A stretch of 9,781 bases of DNA from Fervidifonticultor sp964526945 (GCA_964526945.1 CAZGNA010000102.1:1-9781); one strand, 5' to 3'. Counted from the stretch's first letter, positions 1 to 6,577 are shown. Notes: generated by a model from the sequence alone, not told the origin. Translations and numbers: made by a program.

Positions 1-306
1 GACCGGCGCGCGGTGCGCGCGGTCAACGAGGCGCTGATGGCGATGGGCCGCGCGCTCATCCCGGTGGACTACACCCAGAGCGGGCGCTTCGACCACGACC
101 CGGCCCTGACCCCCAAGGACCCGCCGCGGCTGGCCGCCCTGCGGGCGCTCGGGCAGGCGTCGGGCGACCAGGCGAAGCACCTGGCCGTGCGCGCCGTGCG
201 CGACCTGAACGCCATCCGCTACGCGCTGGGGCAGGCGGCCACGATCGCCGAACAGGCAGCCGCGCCGGCAGGACCTGGCGTCCGGCGTGTCGCCCGGCGG
301 CGCTGA
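1..306 (+). CDS. C-terminal end of a probable M28-type peptidase (partial, cut by window edge)
   Basis: The frame is open from base 1 and ends at TGA 304-306, giving about 101 residues. The true start lies left of the window; the GTG at 13 is not needed as a start. What is visible is a mostly helical segment: VNEALMAMGRALIPVDYTQ, then a stretch with D-x-A-L-T-P, then a long basic/alanine-rich helix ending in low-complexity A/R/G sequence. From memory this pattern (V/LN-x-AL-x-x-x-x-R-x-L-x-P-V-x-Y, later V-R-x-x-N-x-x-x-x-AL) resembles the transferrin-receptor-like helical dimerisation domain at the C-terminus of bacterial M28/glutamate-carboxypeptidase-like metallopeptidases. No catalytic residues are inside the window, so the assignment is tentative. 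It is the only confident plus-strand gene. It converges on the hydrolase at 340-1292 with only 33 bases between the two stops. A peptidase would fit the neighbouring peptide transporter. Confidence 0.5.
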   Translation, partial: DRRAVRAVNEALMAMGRALIPVDYTQSGRFDHDPALTPKDPPRLAALRALGQASGDQAKHLAVRAVRDLNAIRYALGQAATIAEQAAAPAGPGVRRVARRR

Positions 307-339
307 CCGCGACGCGTCACCCGGCGCACCGGTCGACGA

Positions 340-1292
340 TCACCCCTCGGGGACGCCCACCGCCAGCAACGGGTCACCGGGATTCGTGGCGGGCGTCGTC
401 ACCACGAACAGCACCACGCCGGACGCCGGGCTGGTCACCGCGGCGAGGGGCCGACCGAACCAGTCGCGGATCTCCCCGACGAGCGCGCCGGCCTCCACGC
501 GGTCACCGACGCGCACCCGGGGGTAGAACAGCCCCGCGTGCGCCGAGCGGATCCAGGGGAACGCGACGATCCGCACGGGGGCCGCACCGGCGCGGACCGG
601 CCCCGCAGCACCCCCAGGTGCTTGAGCACGTTGGCCACGCCCCGGATGTGCACGCGCACCATCGCGGGGTCCAGCACGCCCTGGCCGCCGGCTTCGGGCA
701 GGATGGCCGGGATGCCCGCAGCGGCCGCCGCGGCGTAGGCCGCGCCGTCGACGACACCGTCCACGATGTGGCGGATGCCGAACGCCTCGGCCATGGCGCG
801 GGCACGTGCCGCGACCTCGGGCGCAGCGCCGCCGTGGTAGAGCGTGAAGGGCAGCAGGGCCTCGTTCAGGTCGCCGCCGTGCAGGTCGATGTAGGCGTCG
901 GCGCGGGCGATGGCGGCGGTGAAGACCGCGTGGGCGATGCGCTCCGACGGGGTGCCCTCGGGCGCGCCCGGGAAGACGCGGTTGAGGTTCTTGCCGTCCA
1001 GGGGACAGACGTAGATGGCGCGCGCGGCGAACGCCGGCGGGTTCGTGATTGGCACCACCACCACGGTCCCCCGCAGCCGTTGCGGGTCGAGGACCTGCAC
1101 GGTGCGGATCGCGGCCTCGATGCCCACGTACTCGGCGCCGTGGATGCCCGCGGTGATGCACACCGTCGGCCCCGGCCGGCGGCCGTGCAGCACCGCCACG
1201 GGCAGCGCCACATCCAGCCCGGGGACCGGGATCGTACCGAAGGCGCGCTGGCCGCGCGCCGCGACGGCGGTCCCCACCGTGTAGGCGTCCAT
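340..1292 (-). pseudogene. Succinylglutamate desuccinylase/aspartoacylase-family (M14-like) zinc hydrolase, one frameshift
   Basis: ATG 1292-1290 follows a GGAGG at 1298-1302, 5 bases upstream. The first frame carries the metal site of the M14-like aspartoacylase/succinylglutamate desuccinylase family: H51-x-x-E54 in GIHGAEYVG, N-R in KNLNRVFPG (about 102-109), the third zinc ligand H138 in YIDLHGG, and the likely catalytic E200 in LPEAGGQG. Family homology in this frame ends near residue 230. It resumes in the -1 frame at VRIVAFPWIRSAHAGLFYP and runs as a small C-terminal beta domain to TGA 342-340. The switch lies within about 577-604, where runs of 5 G (577-581) and 4 C (601-604) occur. 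Restoring one base gives about 317 residues, normal for the family. Such enzymes cleave acyl-amino acids or C-terminal amides using zinc. The gene starts 49 bases after dppC and is probably the last gene of the peptide-transport operon. A real pseudogene, a sequencing/assembly indel, or (less likely) programmed -1 frameshifting all remain possible. Confidence 0.8.
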
Positions 1293-1341
1293 GGATGCCT
1301 CCGTGCCGTGATGTCGTCTCGCCGCCCGCCCCGGGCCCGCC

Positions 1342-2232
1342 CTACACCCGCAGCCGCGGGTCCAGCGCGTCGCGCAGGCCGTCGCCCAGCAGGTTGAAGC
1401 CCAGCACCGCCAGCGCGATGGCCAGGCCCGGAAACGTGGCGATATGCGGGGCCAGCAGCAGGAAGTCGCGGCCGGTGCTGACCATCAGCCCCCACGACGG
1501 GGTCGGCGGCTGGACGCCCAGCCCCAGGAACGACAGCGCGGCCTCCAGCAGGATCGCGCTGGCCATGTACAGCGCCGAGTAGACGATCACGATCGAGATG
1601 CAGTTGGGCAGGATGTGACGCACGACGATGCGCAGCGTCCCGGCGCCCAGCGCCCGCGCGGCCGCCACGTACTCCTGCTCCTTGATGGACAGCACCGACC
1701 CGCGGATCACCCGGGCGAAGCCGGGCGTGGCCCAGATGCCGACGGCCAGGATCGTGTTCTCCAGGCCCGGCCCCAGGGCGCTGACGATGGCGATGGCCAG
1801 CAGCAGGTACGGGAACGCCAGCAGGACGTCCAGCCCCCGCATCAGCGCCTCGTCGACGCCACCGCCGACGTAGCCCGCCAGCGTGCCGAGCAGCGTGCCC
1901 AGCACCAGCGCGATCAGCACCGACACCACGCCCACCAGCAGGGCCACGCGGCTGCCGTAGATCAGGCGGCTGGCGATGTCGCGGCCGAACTCGTCGGCGC
2001 CCAGCAGGTACTTCGGCCCCGGCGGCATGCGCTTGTCCTCCAGCACCTGCCGCGCCGGGTCGGCCGGCGCGAGCCAGGGCGCAAAGACCGCCGCGATCAC
2101 CAGCAGGCTGACGATCACCAGTCCGGCGAGCGCGAGCCGGTTGCGCCGGAAGCGCCGCCAGGCCGCGCCCCCCGCCGAGACGTAGCCCGCGGGTCGGGCC
2201 GCCGTTCCCGCCGCCACCCCTTCGGCGCTCAT
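1342..2232 (-). CDS. dppC: Peptide/nickel-type ABC transporter permease, DppC family
   Basis: This is an inner-membrane permease subunit of a peptide/opine/nickel-class ABC importer, 296 residues, the usual DppC/OppC length. A short polar N-terminus (1-32) precedes the first membrane helix (about 33-53). The DppC-type N-terminal signature follows: LLGADEFGRDIASRLIYGSR (about 77-95). The core BPD_transp_1 helices span about 97-280. The EAA loop that contacts the ATPase is at about 188-210 (YVAAARALGAG...HILPN), and LSFLGLGVQPPTPSWG at about 233-248 is typical of the family. ATG 2232-2230 overlaps the dppB stop by four bases (ATGA), so translation is probably coupled to dppB; the longer upstream frame is not a gene. 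It ends at TAG 1344-1342. It pairs with DppB as a heterodimer. The substrate cannot be told from the permease and depends on the binding protein at 3430-5019. Confidence 0.95.
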   Translation of the reverse strand: MSAEGVAAGTAARPAGYVSAGGAAWRRFRRNRLALAGLVIVSLLVIAAVFAPWLAPADPARQVLEDKRMPPGPKYLLGADEFGRDIASRLIYGSRVALLVGVVSVLIALVLGTLLGTLAGYVGGGVDEALMRGLDVLLAFPYLLLAIAIVSALGPGLENTILAVGIWATPGFARVIRGSVLSIKEQEYVAAARALGAGTLRIVVRHILPNCISIVIVYSALYMASAILLEAALSFLGLGVQPPTPSWGLMVSTGRDFLLLAPHIATFPGLAIALAVLGFNLLGDGLRDALDPRLRV

Positions 2233-3149
2233 CGGTACGTGATCCGCGGGTCCAGCGCCGCGTACGAGAGGTCGACCAGCAGGTTGATCACCACGAACGT
2301 GACCGCCAGCACCAGGACGCCGCCCTGCAGCAGCACGTAGTCGCGGGCGAAGATGGCGCGCACGAGCATGCGGCCGATGCCCGGCCAGGCGAACACCGTC
2401 TCGGTCAGCACCGCGCCGCCCAGCAGCTGCCCGGTCTGCAGCCCCATGACCGTCACGACGGGGATCAGCGCGTTGCGCAGCGCGTGGTGGACCAACACCC
2501 GCCGCTGGCCAGCTCCCTTGGCCCGCGCCGTCCGAATGTAGTCCTCGCGCAGGACCTCCAGCATCGTCGAGCGGGTCATGCGCGCCAGCATGGCGATCGT
2601 CGGAGTCGCCAGCGTGACGGCGGGCAGCACCAGGTGCAGCCACGTGCCGCGCCCGCCCGCCGGCAGCCAGCCCAGCCACAGGCTGAAGACCACGATGAGC
2701 ACGATCCCGGTCCAGAAGATCGGCATCGAGAGCCCAAACAGCGAGACCACGCGCACGACGTTGTCGAACAGCGAGTAGGGCCAGCGCGCCGACAGCACGC
2801 CCAGCGGAATGCCCACGGCGGTGGCCAGCGCCAGGGCGGCGAGGCCCAGCTGCGCGGTCGCCGGCCAGACGTCGGCGATCTCCTCGTTCACCCGACGCCC
2901 TTCCCGGATCGACCTCCCCAGATCGCCCTGCGCCAGACGCCCGAGGTAGCGGACGTAGCGCACGGGCAGGGGCTGGTCGAGGTCCAGCGACTTCCGCAGC
3001 CGCTCCACCATCTCCTGGGTCGCGCCCTCCCCCAGCATCAGCGCGGCCGGATCGCCCGGGATCAGGTCGATGGTGGCCATGATGAGCAGCACCACGCCCA
3101 GCACCACCGGCACGGCAGCCAGGAGTCGACGGACGAGGAAGCGGGTCAT
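2229..3149 (-). CDS. dppB: Peptide/nickel-type ABC transporter permease, DppB family
   Basis: This is the inner-membrane partner of DppC, 306 residues, normal length. The N-terminal helix MTRFLVRRLL...VLLIMATIDLIPGDPA (about 1-35) is the DppB/OppB hallmark, followed by the soluble segment YLGRLAQGDLGRSI (about 68-81). Core helices begin near 98, the EAA loop is at about 203-230 (EDYIRTARAKGAG...LRNALIPV), and ETVFAWPGIGR (250-260) and a C-terminal DPRITYR close the protein. The start is ATG 3149-3147. The upstream bases hold no good Shine-Dalgarno sequence, unlike the binding-protein gene, which may lower permease output relative to binding protein. The preceding gene ends 280 bases upstream, across a spacer with a 32-bp palindrome. 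The downstream dppC overlaps by ATGA. No ATPase genes (dppD/dppF) lie in the window. Confidence 0.95.
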   Translation of the reverse strand: MTRFLVRRLLAAVPVVLGVVLLIMATIDLIPGDPAALMLGEGATQEMVERLRKSLDLDQPLPVRYVRYLGRLAQGDLGRSIREGRRVNEEIADVWPATAQLGLAALALATAVGIPLGVLSARWPYSLFDNVVRVVSLFGLSMPIFWTGIVLIVVFSLWLGWLPAGGRGTWLHLVLPAVTLATPTIAMLARMTRSTMLEVLREDYIRTARAKGAGQRRVLVHHALRNALIPVVTVMGLQTGQLLGGAVLTETVFAWPGIGRMLVRAIFARDYVLLQGGVLVLAVTFVVINLLVDLSYAALDPRITYR

Positions 3150-3364
3150 GGCGGTCGCAGGATGTGCGGCGGCTCAGGTCACGGCCCGGTGCGGTCGGCC
3201 GACCCATGCCGTGGCCGCGTCATGCGGCGGGCCGGCGCCCAGCGTGGCCGCGCGGTGCGGCGGGTCGACCCCCGCCGCGTCCGCTGCGGTGACCCGCACG
3301 GGACCGTCAGGGCGAGCCCGGTGCCCCCGGCGCGGGATGGCCAGGTAGCAGCGCCGGTACGTCC

Positions 3365-3396
3365 CACGGGGCGGGGCCGGCCGGCCCCGCCCCGTG
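3365..3396. terminator. Perfect 32-bp palindrome between binding-protein and permease genes
   Basis: The arm CACGGGGCGGGGCCGG (3365-3380) is followed immediately by its exact reverse complement (3381-3396), giving 16 bp with no spacer and pure G/C apart from one A/T pair. It lies 33 bases downstream of the binding-protein stop on the minus strand. There is no T-tract on either side, so it is not a textbook intrinsic terminator. In transcript form it would be a very stable hairpin. Such intercistronic structures behind binding-protein genes commonly cause partial termination or protect the 3' end of the upstream message, giving more binding protein than permease. A protein-binding dyad site is an alternative. 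The structure is certain; the role is inferred. Confidence 0.55.
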
Positions 3397-3429
3397 CTCG
3401 CCTCACCGGCGACTCCCGGCGCGTCGCCC

Positions 3430-5019
3430 TCAGCGCTGGATCCAGATGTACGCGAACCCCTGGTTGTACTCGATCGGGTGCGGTACGAACCCCTGCACCG
3501 CCGCCTTCATCACCGCGATCTCCTTGGTGGTGTAGAACGGCACGAACATGATGTCCCGCGCGATCAGGTCCTGCGCCCGCCCGTAGAGGGCCTGGCGCTC
3601 GGCGGGATCCAGGCTGCGGCGCGCGGCGTCCACCAGGCGGTCGAACTCGGGGTTGACGTAGCGCCAGGTGTTCCACCCGCGGGGCGGCGCCTGGTCCGAG
3701 CGGAACATGGGCAGCAGGCTGTAGTCGGCGTCGGCCGTGGTCGTCACCCAGCCCAGGGTGAACAGGTGGTAGTCCAGCGTGGCGGCGCGCACGGTGGTGA
3801 AGACCGTCGCCCACTCCAGGAACGAGATCTCCAGCCGCACGCCGATCTGCCGGAGCTGCGCCTGGTAGGCCTCGGAGATCTCGGCGTCCTTGAAGTAGCG
3901 GCCGCGCGCCGAGATGAGCGTCAGGACCAGCGGGATGCCCTCGCGCTGCATGATCCCGTCGGGCCCGGGCCGGAAGCCCGCCTCCTGCAGCAGCGCGCGG
4001 GCCCGCTCGGGGTTGTAGGGGTAGAGCGTGTCGAGCCCCATGGCCTTGTAGCCGAAGACGCCGGGGGCCAGGATACTGTCGGCGGGGCTCGCCGCGCCCT
4101 CGAGGATGTTCTCGAGAATGGCCTTGCGGTTGGCGGCCATGACCAGGGCCCGGCGCACGCGCACGTCGGACAGCGGCGGGCGGGTCAGGTTCATGCCGAT
4201 GAACACCACGCGCAGCCCGGTCGTCTCGGCCACCCTGAAGTTCGGGTCGCGCCGGAACGCCGGCAACTGGGCGGGCGCCGGCACCAGGACCATGTCCACC
4301 TCGCCGGTGCGCAGCGCGATCATCCGGGCCGACTCCTCCGGGATCACGCGGAACACGATGCGGTCGAGGTAGGGCTTGGGGCCCCAGTAGTCGTCGTTGC
4401 GCACCACCGAGATCCGGTCGTTGGTCCGCCACTCCTCGAACTTGAACGGCCCGGTCCCCACGGGCCGGCGGCTGAACTCGGCGCCCAGCCGCTGCACGGC
4501 CGTGGGGCTGACGATGCCGGCGTAGACCATGGCCACGCTGTAGAGCAGCGGGGCGTAGGGCTCGGTGGTCACGATGTCGACGGTGTAGTCGTCCACGACC
4601 TCGGCGCCCTTGATGGGCCCGGCCAGGCTCGCCCAGCGGGCGGGCGTGCGCGGGTCGAAGGCGCGGTCGAAGGTGAACTTCACGGCGGCCGCGTTGAACG
4701 GCGTGCCGTCGTGGAACCGCACGCCGCGCCGCAGCGTGAAGCGGATGCGTGTGGGCGACATGACCCGGTAGCCTGTGGCCAGCACCGGCCGGATCTTCAT
4801 GTCCGGGCCCATGGCGACCAGCGGTTCCAGGATCATCTGGTAGATCCACGCGCCCGGTGCCGTGGTCTCGAAGTGCGGGTCGAGCGACACGGCGTCGACG
4901 GGGCGCGCGATGGTGAGCGTCCCGCCGCGGGTTGGGCTGGCCGGGCCCGACAGGACGGGAGGGGCACCCACCATCACGGCCAGGGCCAGGGCCAGCAGTC
5001 CCACGCGGACTCGTCGCAT
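3430..5019 (-). CDS. Peptide-type ABC transporter substrate-binding protein (SBP family 5)
   Basis: This is a periplasmic binding protein of the DppA/OppA (SBP_bac_5) family, 529 residues, usual length. An export signal comes first (MRRVRVGLLALALAVMVG..., about 1-24) without a lipobox cysteine. The mature domain follows, opening with RGGTLTIARPVDAVSLDPHF. The family core FTLRRGVRFHDGTPFNAAAV is at about 94-113. Next come PVGTGPFKFEEW and YWGPKPYLDRIVFRVIPE, then VRRALVMAANRKAILENI, and a C-terminal half with WNTWRYVNPEFDRLVDAARR. ATG 5019-5017 is chosen over the longer open frame because an excellent GGGAGGTGA (5027-5035) sits 7 bases upstream and the signal peptide starts there. The gene ends at TGA 3432-3430. 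It likely delivers peptides or related oligomeric/hydrophobic compounds to DppBC; ligand specificity cannot be read from sequence. It probably heads its own transcript, since a 174-base gap separates it from the selenoprotein gene. Confidence 0.94.
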   Translation of the reverse strand: MRRVRVGLLALALAVMVGAPPVLSGPASPTRGGTLTIARPVDAVSLDPHFETTAPGAWIYQMILEPLVAMGPDMKIRPVLATGYRVMSPTRIRFTLRRGVRFHDGTPFNAAAVKFTFDRAFDPRTPARWASLAGPIKGAEVVDDYTVDIVTTEPYAPLLYSVAMVYAGIVSPTAVQRLGAEFSRRPVGTGPFKFEEWRTNDRISVVRNDDYWGPKPYLDRIVFRVIPEESARMIALRTGEVDMVLVPAPAQLPAFRRDPNFRVAETTGLRVVFIGMNLTRPPLSDVRVRRALVMAANRKAILENILEGAASPADSILAPGVFGYKAMGLDTLYPYNPERARALLQEAGFRPGPDGIMQREGIPLVLTLISARGRYFKDAEISEAYQAQLRQIGVRLEISFLEWATVFTTVRAATLDYHLFTLGWVTTTADADYSLLPMFRSDQAPPRGWNTWRYVNPEFDRLVDAARRSLDPAERQALYGRAQDLIARDIMFVPFYTTKEIAVMKAAVQGFVPHPIEYNQGFAYIWIQR

Positions 5020-5026
5020 GCGTACG

Positions 5027-5035
5027 TCACCTCCC
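5027..5035 (-). promoter_or_regulatory. Strong Shine-Dalgarno of the peptide-binding protein gene
   Basis: Reading GGGAGGTGA on the minus strand, 7 bases before ATG 5019, this is the best ribosome site in the window and fixes the start of the binding-protein gene. The contrast with the poor site of dppB suggests unequal translation of binding protein and permease. Confidence 0.8.
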
Positions 5036-5078
5036 GGGTCGATGCAGTCGGCACCAACGACGCGCCGCCCGCTGTCGG

Positions 5079-5107
5079 CACATATCGAGCGCTGCTGAAC
5101 TCGACAG
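5079..5107 (-). promoter_or_regulatory. Weak sigma70-like promoter candidate upstream of the peptide-binding protein gene
   Basis: On the minus strand CTGTCG (5102-5107), a 17-base spacer and TATGTG (5079-5084) lie about 60 bases before the start codon, in the only somewhat AT-containing part of the 174-base gap. Each hexamer matches consensus at three of six positions, so this is only a candidate; the spacing is its main merit. Confidence 0.2.
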
Positions 5108-5154
5108 CGTCCGGCAGCGCCCTGTGCGGCGCGCAAGGGACTCTTGTTCGCGCG

Positions 5155-5173
5155 CGCAGGGCGTTTCCCTGCG
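5155..5173 (-). terminator. Stem-loop just after the deiodinase-like gene
   Basis: CGCAGGG and CCCTGCG form a perfect 7-bp G/C-rich stem with a 5-base loop, starting 20 bases after the TGA stop at 5194 on the minus strand. There is no T-tract. It could end or weaken the upstream transcript before the peptide-transport operon, but factor-dependent termination or no function are equally possible. Confidence 0.35.
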
Positions 5174-5193
5174 GGATGGCGGTGGCACCGGCG

Positions 5194-5943
5194 TCACTCG
5201 CCGAGCTCGATCCGCCCCGGCCCGCGGCTGCCCTGCCGCTGCCAGCGCTGCACCACCCGGGCGAAGTCGTCGACGGCCTGCGGGCCGGCCCGCCGCAGCC
5301 CTTCCTGGAACCTGTCGTTGTCGGTCCACCGGTAGCCCACGAACTCGGCGTAGAACGGCGCCAGCCGCAGCCCCTCGCGCCGGCGCGCGCGGGCGGCCAG
5401 CACGTAGTCCAGCGCGTGGCGAATCGTGGCCGGGTCGGTCCAGTCGGCCCGGAAGAGCACCTTGCCGCCCCGCCCGATCAGGTAGGTCATGTTGGGCAGC
5501 GTCCCGTAGCGCCGGTGGCCCGTGCCCTCCAGGTCGTCGACCAGGATGGGCCGCGCGATGCCGAACGTGTCGCGGAAGGCGCGGGCATGGGCCAGCTTCT
5601 GCTCCATGCTGCGGTGGGCGGGGAAGTGCTCGCCGGGGTGCGCCTCGCGGGTGTACACGAAGACGAACGTCACACCCCGGGCGGCGTACTCGCGGGCCAT
5701 GGGCTCGAGCGCTGGCGCCGCCAGCGCACAGTAGGGTCAGGTGAACGAGCCGAACTCCACCAGCACGTCGTGCGCACGCCAGTACTGGCTCATGGCCACC
5801 TGCTCGCCGGTGTCCAGCAGCGTGGCGGTGAAGTCCGGCGCCGCCGAGCCCACCGGCAGCACCGTCCGAAACGCCAGGAAGTCCTCGGTGCCCTCGAAGC
5901 GTGCGTAGTTGTAGGTCTCGACCTCCGTGCGCTCCACCGTCAT
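5194..5943 (-). CDS. Probable selenocysteine-containing deiodinase-like thioredoxin-fold protein (in-frame TGA at 5739-5737)
   Basis: Read through one TGA, this frame gives 249 residues from ATG 5943-5941 to TGA 5196-5194. Residues 30-68 show a redoxin start (P-V-G-S-A-A-P-D-F then L-V-E-F-G-S-F-T), codon 69 is TGA, and P70-Y71-C72 follow. The active site is thus U-P-Y-C at the place of C-x-x-C. Downstream homology continues without a break: VFVYTREAHPGE (94-105), ARPILVDDLEGTG, YGTLPNMTYLIGRGGKVLF, and an extra C-terminal helical tail. The pattern S-x-T-U-P followed by Y-x-x-E-A-H is the iodothyronine deiodinase signature (S-C-T-U-P-P...EAH), so I place it in the deiodinase-like branch of thioredoxin folds. 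Its likely role is thiol- or seleno-based reduction in the cytosol, since no signal peptide is seen; bacterial substrates are unknown. A G-run (5950-5955) is a modest ribosome site. It follows a peroxiredoxin gene by 145 bases. Alternatives are a TGC/TGT-to-TGA nonsense mutation or a base-call error. Confidence 0.8.
5709..5727 (-). promoter_or_regulatory. SECIS-like hairpin downstream of the in-frame TGA
   Basis: Starting 9 bases after the TGA on the minus strand, GCGCTGGC and GCCAGCGC form a perfect 8-bp stem around a GGC loop. The apical loop begins 17 bases after the TGA. Known bacterial SECIS elements lie inside the coding region just after UGA, with a loop about 16-37 bases downstream, a small apical loop and a G in its first two positions; this hairpin meets all three. 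SelB binding would recode UGA as selenocysteine. Stable hairpins arise easily in GC-rich DNA, so the support comes from its exact placement. Confidence 0.65.
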
Positions 5944-6065
5944 GTTCGGCCCCCCATCGAGACGAGCACGATCGCCGCCATGCGTTCCTGCGCACCGGCG
6001 CCGCAGGGATACCCCACCGCCTCCCCGGCCCGCAGGCCGCCACCTGCACCCGCACCCGGTCGTCG

Positions 6066-6081
6066 CGACCCGCCCGGGTCG
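6066..6081 (-). other. Short stem-loop behind the peroxiredoxin gene
   Basis: CGACCC and GGGTCG form a 6-bp stem with a 4-base loop, beginning 7 bases after the peroxiredoxin stop on the minus strand. There is no T-tract. It may stabilise the upstream message or be chance in GC-rich sequence. The rest of the 145-base gap to the next gene shows no clear gene. Confidence 0.25.
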
Positions 6082-6088
6082 GGCGCCG

Positions 6089-6574
6089 TCATCGGCCCCC
6101 GGGCGCCGACCGCGCCGGCGCGCCCAGCGCTGCCAGCACCTCCTCGGTGTGCCCGTCGACCTTGACCTTCGGGAAGATGTGCGCGATCCGGCCCTCCTCG
6201 TCGATGATGAACGTCGTGCGCTCGATGCCAAATCCCAGCCGCCCCGCCAGCGATTTCTCCTTCCACACGCCGTAGGCGGTGACGATCGTGCGGTCGGGGT
6301 CGCTCAGCAGCGGGAACGGCAGGCCGTACTTCTCCTTGAACCGCCGGTGCGAGGCGACGCTGTCGGTGCTCACGCCCAGCACCACGGCCCCCCGCGCCTG
6401 GAGCGCCGCGTAGTGGTCGCGGAAACTGCAGGCCTCGCGGGTGCAGCCGGGCGTGTCGTCCCTGGGGTAGAAGTAGAGCACGACCTTCTTCCCCCGGAAG
6501 TCGGCCAGCGAGACGGTCTCGCCGCTGTCGGTCTGCGCGGTGAACGCCGGGGCACGATCTCCCACCTTGAGCAT
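6089..6574 (-). CDS. bcp: Peroxiredoxin, BCP/PrxQ type (thioredoxin-dependent thiol peroxidase)
   Basis: This is a cytosolic thiol peroxidase that reduces hydrogen peroxide and organic hydroperoxides using thioredoxin. It has 161 residues, the normal PrxQ length with a few extra C-terminal residues. Visible features are the opening MLKVGDRAPAFTAQTDSGET, the peroxidatic C44 in YPRDDTPGCTREAC and the resolving C49 five residues later, which is the C-x4-C arrangement of the BCP alpha subgroup. VLGVSTDSVASHRRFKEKY (about 65-83), PFPLLSDPD (87-94) and GIERTTFIIDEEGRI (116-130) follow. ATG 6574-6572 is preferred over an upstream in-frame ATG because GGGAGGGAGG (6578-6587) precedes it and family homology begins there. 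It ends at TGA 6091-6089. It starts 40 bases after the epimerase-like gene and precedes the deiodinase-like selenoprotein, so the two redox proteins may be co-transcribed. Confidence 0.95.
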   Translation of the reverse strand: MLKVGDRAPAFTAQTDSGETVSLADFRGKKVVLYFYPRDDTPGCTREACSFRDHYAALQARGAVVLGVSTDSVASHRRFKEKYGLPFPLLSDPDRTIVTAYGVWKEKSLAGRLGFGIERTTFIIDEEGRIAHIFPKVKVDGHTEEVLAALGAPARSAPGGR

Positions 6575-6577
6575 GGG

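Noticed and set aside
577..615. Programmed -1 ribosomal frameshift site in the hydrolase gene
   Set aside because: The G/C runs do not form a proper in-frame slippery heptamer and no convincing downstream pseudoknot was visible; an indel is simpler.
3179..4849. A 556-codon minus-strand frame overlapping the binding-protein gene
   Set aside because: It is out of frame with the clear SBP family 5 protein and has Arg/Pro/Gly-rich, domain-free translation.
5194..5700. A separate 168-residue protein starting at ATG 5700
   Set aside because: It would begin inside the first helix after the active site and lack the first strand and the redox motif. The missing part is in the same frame just upstream of the TGA, so a single read-through gene explains both pieces better.
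3394..6165. A 923-codon open frame on the plus strand
   Set aside because: It lies antisense to the binding-protein, selenoprotein and peroxiredoxin genes. Its translation is repetitive H/R/G/V-rich sequence with no domain, as expected for a mirror frame in GC-rich coding DNA.
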